64,000 nt of DNA from Dolomedes plantarius (GCA_907164885.2 OU015498.1:128031227-128095226), one strand, 5' to 3'; numbered from the stretch's first letter, positions 23,628 through 34,519 are shown. Numbers and translations are program-made. The notes: generated by a model from the letters alone, not told the origin.

Positions 23628-24331
23628 CAAATGACAGAGCTATTGGTTTTCCAAATGTATTTATATCGTTAAGGATATTTCTAACAATTCCTGGTAACGT
23701 TAAGACGGGGGAAAGAAACTTTTCTAGATTAAAAGTAATTAGAATATACCTGAGGTCAACAATATCGCAGGAAGACTAAATAGCCTTGCAATACTGTCAA
23801 TAGAGCATGAAGAAATGAGGATATTAAAATTTCATTAAATCATAAATGATTTCGCTGATTAAAAAAAACAAAACTAGAAAATTTTTTTTGTAATATTTTT
23901 ATTCTGTAAATATAATTTTTGTGGTCTATCTAATTTTTATTTTTTGTTTTCTTACAAATGCATATAAAAAAAAGAATATGACCGCCTTCATATTTTTGTC
24001 TTTTATGCTTCACATTAAATATTAAATTATTTAATTACTAGTATTTTGGAAGACTCTGCCGAAACTTCTACAAGAGGGTGTCTCAAAGATTAAGTTCGGA
24101 CCTGGCAGGATGAAAAATTGCAACTTCGAAAAGCTCTCTACTTCAAGATATCAGTTAAGTTTCTCTCCGTTTTTCCGTAATCTCTCATGTGGGATGTGGC
24201 GATGACCCTACCGCAGTTTATCATTTGACCTTGAACTTCGTAAGGCCGCCTCTGGGGCAACCTAGTGACTAGAAATAAGATAAAGAGGAAGTAGATAAAA
24301 CATCGACGGCGACTCGCACTGACTGTCTTTT

Positions 24332-24337
24332 TCAGTC
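24332..24337 (+). promoter_or_regulatory. Possible initiator element of GSTZ1
   Basis: TCAGTC lies 35 bases before the GSTZ1 start codon, matching the arthropod initiator consensus TCAKTY. No TATA box is obvious at the expected distance. It is a weak, short motif, supported only by position. Confidence 0.35.
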
Positions 24338-24371
24338 TCCGTTATCTCATCTTATCCCTCAATAACTTAAA

Positions 24372-25016
24372 ATGGCGCAAAGTAAACCTGTGCTGTATTC
24401 GTATTTCCGTAGTTCTTGTTCTTACCGTGTAAGGATTGCGCTAGCCCATAAAGGCATTGATTATGAGTACAAGGCAGTGAATGTGCTAACTGGGGAACAT
24501 TTGGAGGAGAGCTTTTTACGACTGAATCCATCTGCTGAAGTACCAGTTTTAGTTTATGAGGGAAATGTTCTCACTCATTCCAATGCTATACTAGAGTACC
24601 TCGAGGAAGTTGTACCTCAACCCCCTCTTCTTCCCCGCGACCCTGTCAGCAGAGCTAAAGTTCGTGCCATAGTAGACAGCATTGTGTCCGATATACAGCC
24701 CGTTCAGAATATGCGAGTCCTGAAGGCAGTGCCTCAGGAAAATGCTCAGACTTGGGGTAAGCAATGGATAGAAAGAGGGTTTAAAGCTGTTGAGCGTTTT
24801 CTTCAGACCACTCACGGATTATACTGCATTGGTGACTCTGTGACATTAGCTGACGTATGCCTGGTACCTCAAGTGTTCAATGCTGATCGGTTCAAAGCGG
24901 ATATGGCACAATTTCCATTGATAAGCGAAATATCATCAAGATTATCAGAGTTGCCTGCTTTTAAAGTTTCTCATCCTTTTGTACAGCCAGACTGCCCTGC
25001 GGAATTGAGAAAGTAA
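24372..25016 (+). CDS. GSTZ1: Maleylacetoacetate isomerase / glutathione S-transferase zeta, single exon
   Basis: This 214 aa protein is expected to isomerise maleylacetoacetate to fumarylacetoacetate with glutathione, the penultimate step of tyrosine catabolism, in cytosol or mitochondria. The N-terminal thioredoxin-fold domain has the zeta-class signature YFRSSCSYRVRIALAHKGID (residues 11-30), with the catalytic Ser-Ser-Cys. AEVPVLV and THSNAILEYLEE form the rest of the glutathione site. The all-helical C-terminal domain has DIQPVQNMRVLK, WGKQWIERGFKAVERFL and GDSVTLADVCLVPQVFNADR. Length matches the family (human 216). ATG at 24372 has a good context (AAAATGG). The frame is uninterrupted, unlike the multi-exon genes known in other animals, so it may be a retrogene or an intron-poor locus. 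Confidence 0.95.
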   Translation: MAQSKPVLYSYFRSSCSYRVRIALAHKGIDYEYKAVNVLTGEHLEESFLRLNPSAEVPVLVYEGNVLTHSNAILEYLEEVVPQPPLLPRDPVSRAKVRAIVDSIVSDIQPVQNMRVLKAVPQENAQTWGKQWIERGFKAVERFLQTTHGLYCIGDSVTLADVCLVPQVFNADRFKADMAQFPLISEISSRLSELPAFKVSHPFVQPDCPAELRK

Positions 25017-25320
25017 TTTCTTGTAAGCTTTATGCCAATTTTATTGAGTTGTGAAAGTACAACGAATGTTACATATAAACACAAACCTACTTTTATGTTT
25101 GACATTATATTTTCTAAAAATATATTGAATTATATATTTTCTTAAATAATTAAATGTATAAATGTATGAAAACTAGATTAGATTTTGTGTTATTCATTTA
25201 TTGTGTTATTCATTTATTTGCTAAGGTGTGATAAGAATTTTTTTCTCTACAAGAATCTACTTACAACACAGAGCGTCTAGAATATATAGAACTGAAAGTT
25301 TATATCCTGATTGTTTTTCA

Positions 25321-25326
25321 AATAAA
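25321..25326 (+). terminator. Possible polyadenylation signal of GSTZ1
   Basis: AATAAA, 305 bases after the GSTZ1 stop codon, is the first exact signal I see downstream. The true cleavage site cannot be told from sequence alone. Confidence 0.4.
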
Positions 25327-27060
25327 TGTTAAATATTTTGATTTATATGACAAACTCAATATACATGCCCACCTGTCATATTTAATTTTTTCATGTGAGA
25401 GATAATAAATTACCCGTTAAGTGTGTAGAACTAAATATATCTTAGTATAATAATCAATAAAAGTATAGCAAAATCACTAAGGCAGAAAATATGAAGTCAC
25501 TTTTTTTAATCTCTTTGAGTATTAACATATATTGATATTATTTATTTTTCATCTGCATTATATAAGTGAAATAAAAGATCCCTAACCTGATCCGTTTAGC
25601 TTGGGCAATATTGAGATGGATTTATTACTGTCTAGGTAGCTCTAATGCTAGCTTTGGTTTAAACTTTGAATTTCATCTCATAAATTTGTTAGAATTGTTC
25701 CTATCACCGTCAGTTTAGAAAAAAAAAAAAAGAAATTTCATAATAAGTTTACTGAGTACTGAAATACTGATAGATAAAAATATTTGATATCTGAAAAAAA
25801 ATTGTAAAATTTAAAGCAATACTCAAAGTAAAGTGATTTAAGATATTTATTTTCTGTTGTTTCCGTCAATTTAAGTTAGCAGCTTAAAATGACAAATCGG
25901 AAAACAGTGATTAAAAGCTCGAAGTAAAAGACATATCACACAATAAATTATTTTGTTATTCAATCAAAATTAAAATTTGATAAGAATTTTTTTTCTATTG
26001 TATGTTTATCTGTCTGTTCATATTTAGGGAAAATATTTAGGTTTTATATAGTTTCAGTGAATAAATCTAAAAGTGTAATGTAAATTTAAGAATATGATGA
26101 TTTTAAAAGTAGAACATTTTTGACTATAGACAGAGAGGTTGTCTTTCAGAGCGAAAGATGCGGTAAAATTGTCTCTCAAAGCTTAGTTCTTTTTTTATTT
26201 GTCTGATTTCTACATCACCTTAAAAAGAAATCAAGGTATTACAATTTTATTTTGTATGTGAATGAACAAAAGCATTATCCAATAATTCAAACATTAATAT
26301 TTGATCACACTGACCATATAAAATCGTTTTTAGGTGTTATAAACTTTAAAGCTAATTTAAAGGTAGTAGAGGTGGCTGATGAATTTTACTTACAAGGGAA
26401 TACAGCAGATAAGCTAAGAGGAAAGCTTTGTGATGCTCAGTCACTTAGCAATATTAAAAACAATGTTTTTTTCCCTTGTAAGAAATGTACATTGAATGCA
26501 TAAATGGGGAAGTTAAATGATCATGTAGTTTACTTCTCTTCCTATACTAATACTGTTTACTTCACCTATACTAATGATCATGAGATTGGCTTTAAAACAA
26601 AAATTAGACCCAAAACTCATCTTTTATAATTTTTGTCTGTATAACTTCGCTGATGACCATGTGTTTTAGATATAAATATCAGTTTTAGCTGGACATTTCT
26701 GCATGAAACTTAACATATATCAAGTGTGTGTTAGGTTACATAAATTTTTTTTCCTTTGAAGCTTTTCTTTTGCTTTGCTCAATAGACCAAGTTACCCGGA
26801 AGTTTCCAATGGAATTGAATCCCCATCTTTTTTTTCAACTGGAGGACTTCTTTGAGAAACTGATTAGTTAACCTAAAAACAGGTGTGACTGAGTTTAGGT
26901 GTTATAAATGTATAAGGTGTGTATGTCTGTTTATATGTATGAGAGTGTTAAAAAATTTTTAAGGAAGGCATGGACGGTAGTTTTCTTTTGACGAGGCAAA
27001 TATAATGCAGATATTCCATGTTTCATTCACTACTTCAGCATGGATTTTTAGTGAAGGTGT
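25327..27060. other. AT-rich intergenic region
   Basis: Mostly AT-rich, with one A-run near 25720. A plus-strand frame at 26252-26503 (83 codons, with FDHTDHIKSFLGVINFKANL and ending near CKKCTLNA) reads like protein but I cannot name it. Confidence 0.35.
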
Positions 27061-27067
27061 TTTTTTT

Positions 27068-27068
<1 letters not shown>

Positions 27069-27109
<41 letters not shown>
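27069..27109. repeat. Poly-T tract of about 41 bases
   Basis: An uninterrupted T run following a shorter T run and a single G. It could be the remnant of a minus-strand retrotransposed poly(A) tail; no retroelement is recognisable beside it. Confidence 0.7.
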
Positions 27110-27112
<3 letters not shown>

Positions 27113-27342
27113 GGAGGTTTTCTGATTCTTTCAGGACCCAATAGAAGCCATAATACACCAGCAATCAAACGATCTCTCGGGAAAACTTGTAATTCTTTCC
27201 AGAAATAGACAATGTAAGTAATGAACAAATAAGGTCTATTCATATGCCATTGGTTTGAGAGGAATCTTCCGCCTCAAATGTACGTTCTCAAACTGGTTCA
27301 ATTTACAACAGAGTGATTGCTTTCAGCGTACTTGATTGAAGG

Positions 27343-27468
<126 letters not shown>

Positions 27469-27470
27469 AA

Positions 27471-27690
27471 CGTAGGACATCGTGTAATTGCTTGCGTCTC
27501 GGGCTTCCACTGTGTGGGTTCGGGTTCGAATCCCGGATGAGGCATGGATATTTCGTGCTCCATGCCTTATACGAATCCATGTCTCTCCCTTTAAAGGAAC
27601 CTCTGTTGGATCACCTATGTGATGTTCCCATAATAAAGTAGCCAAAGAAATCACGGAGTGAACGGGTCACTGTCCCCAAAAAGTACCTGC
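27471..27690 (+). mobile_element. tRNA-derived SINE, copy 1
   Basis: The 5' part looks like a tRNA gene: an A-box-like CATCGTGTAATTGC stretch and a perfect RNA polymerase III B box, GGTTCGAATCC (27523-27533). The unrelated body that follows includes CCCATAATAAAGTAGCCA (27628-27644), which also occurs in a B-box-bearing sequence on the minus strand at 46905-47100. Two copies sharing both tRNA-like head and body indicate one SINE family. The 3' end is unclear. Confidence 0.7.
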
Positions 27691-28108
27691 CAGATGGAAA
27701 AAAATTATATATATAATTTCGGAAATAAAGAGAATAAATATTTTTCTGATCCGTTGTTATGAGAATACTTTTATAAGAGTGTGAAAGAACAGAAAACAGT
27801 AACGTCTGAGGATAGGGTGAGGGCAAGAGAGGGAGATGTTAATAAACATTAATATTTACACTTAATCCATAATGTACTGATAAAATCAGTGTAATTCAAA
27901 ATTCATGAATAGGTTAGGAATAAGACGTTTTGATTTTGCAGTTGACGAGTGATGAGACAAGATTTAAGGTGTAAGTCAATATATACTCTTAGAAACCTTT
28001 GAACACACTTTGAATGAAAATAGAAAACCCTAACACGGGCGGCCCCAGTCCAGAGTTTTTTTTTTTTTTTTTTTTTTGGGGGGGGGGGCAACGTCGGCTT
28101 TTAGGGTT

Positions 28109-28152
28109 ATATATATATATATTAATTATATATGTAATATTATATTATATTA

Positions 28153-28236
<84 letters not shown>
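28109..28236. repeat. (TA)n-(GATA)n-(GA)n compound microsatellite
   Basis: A TA-rich stretch with a run of TATA, then about three GATA units, then a GA run of about 17 units. It lies between two T(n)G(n) tracts (28056-28088 and 28306-28327). Confidence 0.9.
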
Positions 28237-28238
<2 letters not shown>

Positions 28239-28699
28239 TAAAATATAAACATCGTCTCATTTAAAATTTAAACTCATTTAGTATTAAGTCTACGATTATA
28301 CGGAATTTTTTTTTTTTGGGGGGGGGGCGGCATTGCCCCTATTGCTGCCCCCTGGAGCTGTCAATGCCCTGACACTTAAAAACCTTTTACATGAAATATA
28401 TTTTCCTTATATTTATATATGAATCTGCGATGGAAATTGATTTTTTATCTCAACTGATAGATGGCACCACCTTCACTAGCAACTTTATCCTTATCGTATC
28501 CCTATGAGCTCTGAACGCCTTCTACGGGCGCTTTTTCATTCACCGACACGACAACGACAGTATCGACCGATACATAACCCGACGATTAATACGGTATCGT
28601 GTCGGCTAGTTAACTGCTTTTTCATTTCACCGATAACGTTTCCGGAGAACTCTCATTTTCCTGCTCATTTCATTTCTCGACTGCAATGCGCTTGCACGC

Positions 28700-28990
28700 A
28701 TTTTATTAGGGCTCCTCGCTACGACAAATTGTCGTTATTATATCTACTATATTTGCGTAGAAAGAAAAGAGAAATACAAAAAACGAGTTTGGGTACACGA
28801 TATAATAAAAGCCAGATACATCGAAGGCTCTTTTTATACGCTTTTCGAGAAACTTAATCTTGCAGATGGATCCTGCAAGATTATTTAACTATTTTAGCAT
28901 GAGCGAGGGAACTTTTAATTATGTATTGCATCATATTTTCAGTGCCATGCAGAAAAAGACACTCATTTCAGACTATGCATTCCTCCAAAA
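28700..28990 (+). pseudogene. PIF/Harbinger nuclease (HARBI1-like) N-terminal fragment
   Basis: The frame from 28860 reads MDPARLFNYFSMSEGTFNYV followed by LHHIF, matching the conserved start of HARBI1-like nucleases (D..RF..YFRM...TF..LL). A basic stretch with RRKKRE lies upstream at about 28754. Nothing of the catalytic core follows, so this is a truncated relic. A transposon of this kind could once have mobilised the fold-back MITEs seen at four places in the window, but I found no shared terminal repeats to prove that link. Confidence 0.6.
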
Positions 28991-29096
28991 GAAATGCTGG
29001 CAGATACTCTCAGGTAGGTACCGCGAGTACCGCTACCAGACGTGTTGGAGACAGTGACAGTTAATACGATTTTTAATACATGATGACGAGCGTAAT

Positions 29097-29480
29097 CATA
29101 GGCTTAGCGTGCTTCAAACTTTTGGGGGAATTGAATTTTGTTAGGGCCCTCCTTAGCGCATTGACTACCGGACGGTCCTCAAAATATGAAATGTTATGAA
29201 TTTTTTTTAATTGAATAACAATAGAATTGATGTTTGAGTAGTATTCCAAAGTTATACAGAAAATTAAATATAATATAAATAAAATGAGAAAAACATATAG
29301 CATCGAATTTTTGGTATGGATCCTATCATTGTTAAAAACTATGTTAAGGCTAAAGACATCGGAATCTTCAGTTTCACAGTTTGAAAAAGCGGGAAAAAAC
29401 CAACTTTTCTACAATTTTTCTATTTTAACTGAACTTCTATTAACGTTAATTTATTTCGAGTTAAGTTGGGGGGCACTCCC
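29097..29480. repeat. hAT-like non-autonomous repeat, copy 2
   Basis: Closely related to 1145-1540 over about 380 bp, in the same orientation, sharing the TAGCGTGCTTCAAACTT start, a GACTACCGG.CGGTCCT block and an AGAATTGATGTTTGAGTAG block. Here the T/G junction is only T4G5 (from 29119). The right end fades in a G/C-rich stretch at 29466-29505 and no complete terminus is seen. Confidence 0.65.
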
Positions 29481-29509
29481 CCCCCCCGTTGCCCCCTCCC
29501 AACTTAAAT

Positions 29510-30130
29510 TCAGATAAAATTAAATTCAGATAAATGTATATGTTGTTGAAAATTGCATTTTTGGGGAATCTTAAACAAAATTTTCACCTCAAATTCCTTT
29601 GTTCTCTGAAGATATTTTAATAATTTCAAGAGATGTGTAAATATGATACAGGCACTCCATAATCCCTAAGATATGGCACATAATTATAAGGTAAAAAGAA
29701 CTTTTTATATACCATGTTTTTAAATTTTCTGTTGAATCATATAAACTTGACAATTCTATGTATTTATTAATACTTTTTAAAAAATTTTTGATGAATTATC
29801 CCATAAACTTGAAAGAAAATCAAGTTAATTGGAAGTTAACTTGCGTTTAACTTTTCATTCCCGTCCCGGTCGATAGATGGCTGCACGAGTCTACAAAACA
29901 AAATTAACCAAAAATTATTCAAATCTGCTCAAAGATGGCTAAAAGTATCGAAAGAATGCATTGTCATCGTGTTCTGAGCTATTCTAAAAGTTTCAAATGT
30001 CTAGCTAGTTGGGAAGTTAGTTAAAAATCGATTGCAGGATTTGAACTGGACAAACACACAAATACACAAACAAAGAAGAAAGCGAGTTAATAAAAACATG
30101 TAAAAAAATGTGGTAAAAGAGAACAAATCT
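29510..30130. other. AT-rich spacer
   Basis: No coding frame or terminal repeat recognised. GGTCGATAGATGGCTGCACGA near 29870 looks like part of a decayed repeat. Confidence 0.3.
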
Positions 30131-31484
30131 TCATTTTACTGAACCTCTAGGACTTAATTCCTCGAAGAAATACGGGCCGAGAATAAAAATGCAGGAAATC
30201 CACACCACACGGTTACTTTCGGTGAATGCATCGGAACATCTAAGATTAAACGCTGATTTTCTGGTTCCCGAATTCGGCAATTGTGAGTATTCACCGAACC
30301 GTTCAAATAAAAATGTGCTTCGTCTGTCCAGAGGATATTCCAAAGCCATTCTGCATCAACCTCAAAGCGAGCAAGAAACTGAAGTGAGAACCGCTGTCGA
30401 GTCTCGAAATCATGTGTAAGCAACCTCTGCACAAATTGAAGCTTGTACGGATAATACCGGAGGATATTCCGCATGACCGTCTGGACAGTTGAACGGGGCA
30501 AATCCAATGCTTATGCCACACGACGGACACTGGTACTAGCCTGTTCGTTGGAAGCTTTGTACTCTTCCACCTGAAGCGCAACCTTCTCTACAACTTCTGC
30601 GGACACAGGTTTCCTTCCTCTTCCAGTACGAATGTTAAAAGAACCAGTTTCTTCACATTTGGCCACCATTAACCCCTTACAGCAAGAGTTGTTTTTCGGA
30701 AAAATTAGTAAAAAAAATGATCGAGTGTTTTTTTCTTTTTGAACAGCCAGGGTTTGCTACAAATGAAAATCTCGGGGGGCAACATTTGGTTGATTTGTAC
30801 TAATTTGATACCAATTTCTTGCTACAGCCAAAACTTTGTCATCATTATCTTCAGATTCACTTTCATCACTCAAGAGATCATCACTTTCATCGCTGAAACT
30901 TTTTGATAAATTGGCATATTCAAAATCGTCAGAGTCGCCTATTATCAGATAACTTTTTCTAAACGAGTTACAAAAACAATTAGTAAAAATTAATTTATGG
31001 TTAACTGTTTACTTTTATGATATTTAACGTAATAAAAATGGATACATTACCTTTTCAACACCAAACAACTGCTTTATAACAAAGAATTCCTAACAAACTT
31101 ATAGCTAATCATCAAAATGCACCACGTGGTTTACACAAGAAAAATGCTGCATAGTGGTCCCATCTATGGTAAATAACTTTAATTATAATCTAGCCTATCT
31201 ATTTTTACAAGAACGGATCTCAGACGGGCATTAGAAATAAAATAACGCGAGATACAAGAGCGCCCGTGTGAGACACAGGCACGTGCAAATTTGCCGGTAA
31301 CATTCGCCGGTGTCAGACACTGGCAAATGCGTTAAGGGGTTAATCGAAGACCTTGAACAGTCAATGGACCTTTTCGTATCCCCTTCAAACTCCGAAATTT
31401 TCGTAGAGCAACTAGTGCTGAATTATCGTTTTGGTAAAACAATTTTGCTAACAAAGCTCGATGTGGTAATCGTAACGATGACAT
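30131..31484 (-). pseudogene. DUF4817-type (mariner-related) transposase relic split by a piggyBac insertion
   Basis: From the ATG at 31484 the frame reads MSSLRLPHRALLAKLFYQND, NSALVALRKFRSLKGIRKG and PLTVQGLRL, the DUF4817 helix-turn-helix. It is interrupted by the piggyBac element 30673-31339. It resumes in the same frame with MVAKCEETGSFNIRTGRGRK, a second helix-turn-helix (LDLPRSTVQTVMRNILRYYP), YKLQFVQRLL, and the catalytic start ILWTDEAHFYLNGSVN with its aspartate, then KVTVWCGF. A frameshift follows (ILGPYFFEE in the next frame), and the C-terminal third with the other catalytic residues is missing. Stops also occur before LDLPRST. Confidence 0.82.
30673..31339 (-). mobile_element. 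Internally deleted piggyBac element 1
   Basis: Starts CCCCTTACAGC and ends GCGTTAAGGGG, so the terminal inverted repeat is at least CCCCTTA, flanked by TTAA on both sides (30669-30672 and 31340-31343), the exact piggyBac target. The inside keeps only an acidic minus-strand segment (GDSDDFEYANLSKSFSDESD and DESESEDND), like the acidic N-terminus of piggyBac transposases. The 667 bp length leaves no catalytic domain. Confidence 0.85.
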
Positions 31485-31689
31485 GCTGATTAGCAATAGC
31501 AAGCACGCTGAAAACAAAATCTCCATGAAAGTTGTCAGACTCGCTTCCGACATTCTTAATTGGGACTGAATTAAGGTGAGCGACAGGACCATCAATAAGC
31601 TCAAAAGAACACAAACAGGTGACGAAGTAGAATGCACCTTTGAAAATGACCAATAATAGGTGATGTGGACACATCATTTAAAATGATTT

Positions 31690-32370
31690 GCAAAGGTCGT
31701 TAGCGGTATTCATCAAAGCGAAAACCGACGGCGGTGAAAATCACCGTAGGTGGCCGTACAAAGGAAACCGGACGTACAAAGAAACCGGAAGACAGGGGTT
31801 CGAGGTGTGGAAAGGTCTAGATTGTCCCAGAAAGACAGACAGGAAAAGGGATAAATAGAGGAGACCGCGAGAAAAAGAATAGACTGGACTTGAACTTTTG
31901 GGATAAACGACGCGAGCGAGGGTCAGAATGAAGAGACAGGGTCTCTATATCGAACTGATTCATGAACTCCGCGCCCCTTAGTCGATGTATGATGGTTCTA
32001 AGGAACGAAACGAATGTATATATTAACCGATGCAAATAGTACATAATAAACAAGATGTAAATAAGAGCTATTTCTCCAGTTATGAATAACTCTACGACAC
32101 ATTTATTTATCTGATCCCAACGATCAGGTTTACAAAAGTTTCTAGGTTTTATAACAGCTTCTGCTTTACGTAGACAAAAATGAATTTGCATATTTGTTTC
32201 TTCTTCGTTCCTTCAAATCTTTTGTCCGAAAATTAGTTATCGAACAAGTTTCCGATCGACTTTGCAATCACTTTAAAGACTGTAAAATTTAATGAGTGTG
32301 AGTTATTGTGTTAGGGTGACCTATGGATAAAAAGATGCTGAAATCTTAAGTAAAGAACCAGTCACAAATG
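31690..32370. other. Unrecognised segment with a 124-codon minus-strand frame
   Basis: The frame 32191-31817 (minus) is open, with pieces such as KPRNFCKPDRWDQINKCVVE and a hydrophobic stretch near IALIYILFIMYYLH. I do not recognise it. The sequence at 31700-31990 is richer in C and G than the neighbours. It may be an LTR or untranslated part of a repeat lying between the DUF4817 transposase and a possible transposon end near 32545. Confidence 0.3.
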
Positions 32371-32374
32371 TGTA

Positions 32375-32545
32375 ATTCATCAAAAAACGCCCCCTGGTGA
32401 GGAAATTTTGAACTAATTTTTTTATTCGCTCAAATTTCCATCCCTTCAATATGTCGTACACAAAATTTCATAACTTTCTGAACAATAGTTTCAACTGTAG
32501 ACAACTTTAAAGTAGGGAAGTTTAATTATGGACACCCTGTATATA
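32375..32545 (-). repeat. Terminal region of a DNA transposon (GGGTGTCC type)
   Basis: Read on the minus strand from about 32545, the sequence begins ATATACAGGGTGTCCATAAT and continues through a CCTCACCAGGGGGCG block. TACAGGGTGTCC ends are common in arthropod mariner-related elements. It could be the 5' end of the DUF4817 element whose coding part starts at 31484, with other DNA between them. Confidence 0.45.
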
Positions 32546-33175
32546 TTGTAAACTTATATTTAAAAACATAAGGTTTCAAATGATATAGAATGCGCATAGA
32601 GCATTTTGAAAAATTATAGCATATTTGAAAAATATTTTGAAGAACAGGCATGTTTCTGTGAAAAAATCCTTATTTTGAATTCTAAGAGTCTTCAAGTAGT
32701 AAAAAAGAATTTTAATTATTCTCATTCTGTATATAAAGTTAAAACCTGAGAATAAAAAATTCTTTTGTATAAAATAAAAAGTTGAAGGTTCCTTGTTCCC
32801 GTAACATCTTCAGTAGCTTAACAGCAATAAAATAAAACTAGCCTTCAGTTCTCTTACCTGCTTTTTGAATTTTGCATACTAAGATTATATCAAACATTTT
32901 ATCGCATGTAAATACATTTGGATGTATTAAATTCGTTTTTTAATTGTTAGAGAAATTAAGGACTTGTTATACCTATTTACTTTTAAAAACAATGGATGAT
33001 TTGACTTGTGTACGGTATTTTTTATATTGTTTTCCATGCATTCCTTATAAACCATTCATTTTGTGACCACTTATAAGAATATCAAATTAACTCTAGGGTT
33101 ACATACAGTTATTTAATGTTAGTTGTTCCTTGTAATAAAACAAGAATAGTATAGGAAGCAAAAGAAGTGATTTAG
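32546..33175. other. AT-rich spacer
   Basis: No gene or element recognised between the transposon end and the candidate exon at 33203. Confidence 0.3.
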
Positions 33176-33202
33176 AACTACGCTTTTGCTTCATTTGCGC
33201 AG

Positions 33203-33403
33203 GAGTTTGTTCAAAGGAGTGTAAATGCGCGTAATTTCCTTAAGCTTATAAATAAAATTCTATCAGAATTTAAAGGATCAAGCCAAATGAATTCTCGTGC
33301 AGTGTTGTATTTAGGCAATGTCTGCACTAACGATTATTTAGAAACTGGTCATGATGTACGTTTTAAATGTTATGAGCTGAAAATCTTTGCTGAGAACAAT
33401 TAG
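33203..33403 (+). CDS. Candidate terminal exon of unknown protein
   Basis: After TTTTGCTTCATTTGCGCAG, a good splice acceptor, an open frame of 66 codons reaches TAG at 33401-33403. It contains VNARNFLKLINKILSEF, SRAVLYLGNVCTNDYLETGH and VRFKCYELKIF. The composition is protein-like rather than the Lys/Asn/Ile/Phe noise of AT-rich DNA nearby. The frame stays open upstream to a stop at 33173-33175. I found no upstream exon and do not recognise the family. It could be a host exon, a retrocopy fragment or part of an unknown transposon. Confidence 0.35.
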   Translation, partial: EFVQRSVNARNFLKLINKILSEFKGSSQMNSRAVLYLGNVCTNDYLETGHDVRFKCYELKIFAENN

Positions 33404-34519
33404 GTGAGAACACATTATATAATACTATTTTATTCAAAGTTTGTCTGTATATTTGGAATTTTTAGGCACTAAATTTTAATGTTAGTATAAACTTCAGAAA
33501 TTTCCATGTGTTTTTTCAGATAGGAAGCACATAAAAGTGACAACTATTTTTAAAGCTCTGTCAATGTATTAAATTGAAACAAGGGCATCAAAATCCAGTT
33601 TATCATTCTATCAGAAACATTTTTTATGATATTAAAATAAATAGCTCTTCCGGTAAGAAGGTTAGATTAATATAACAATGTTAATACGCTGTATAACGAA
33701 AAAAATCGACGCAACAAAGAGTTGTCTGATTGTAGTAAAATTTTGTATTCAAAGATGTTTCGACCGAACATGCAAATGATTAAAATTTGGTGTCCAACGA
33801 ATAAATAGCGGGAGCTCCCTGCAGGTGTATATAAGGAGCGATTCTCTATCTGATGTTCCAAATTTCTGTTGCACTTCGACTGTGGCTATCTAAAGTCGAC
33901 TGTAACAATTCCTCGATGAAGGACTCGTGCTCATTACTAGCATATTTAAGAGTTTGAAAGAGGTCGTGTCATATAGGCTTGAAAGAAGCTGGTTGGGCAA
34001 ATCGAAGAATCGCTTGACATTTGGGTCGAAGCGATGCAGCGATTAGATGATACAGGAAAGAGTGGGTCAACAGCGGCAGATTTAAGCGTCAGGATGGCAG
34101 CGGTCGATGCAGGACCACAGCAGAACGGGAAGAAAGAGCGACTGTTGGATCAGCTGTCACAGCAATGGATTCGTCGTTATCAACCATCCGACGTGTGACC
34201 AGCAAACAAGAAGTGTCCAACATGACCCTCGATAGACGACTGAGAAAGAAGAATCAACGCTCGCGCCGACCGTTACGCCACTTATCCCTCACTCTAGTAC
34301 ACCATCAAGTCCGATTACAGTGGTGCTTAACTCGATCAACTTGGAACTGCTCTGACTGGGGACGTATAGTCTTTGACGTATAGTGATGAGTCCCGTTGTC
34401 AACTGTGTCCTAACGACTACCGAAGACGTCTCTGGAGGCGACCAGGACAGCTTCGGAATCCTGCCCTTACTATCGCACGCCTCACAGGCCCACAACAGGG
34501 CGTTATGGTCTGGGGTGCC

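Larger units (their letters stand above)
21890..23860 (+). pseudogene. hAT (DUF4371/ZMYM1-like) transposase relic, split by a hAT insertion
   Basis: Plus-strand fragments in family order are VRGIRRSGATIEGNPKGIF near 21900, then FLGFFDAYYAIFIYLKE, LCDTMWKCLMESVKALRYQ near 22140, LLEI.EKSKDIFAKGEAESL, NYEHAVEPITNSQKMLKLHC near 22530, and the C-terminal dimerisation motif (GERNFSRLKVIRIYLRST) near 23710. Many stops and frameshifts show long decay. The sequence is interrupted by a separate 739 bp hAT element at 22889-23627. It is the same transposase type as the minus-strand fragment at 1-300. Confidence 0.78.

Noticed and set aside
28860..29057. Harbinger fragment as the active source of the local MITEs
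   Set aside because: The fragment is truncated and no shared GGGCCTGTTCACAT termini flank it, so the link remains unproven.
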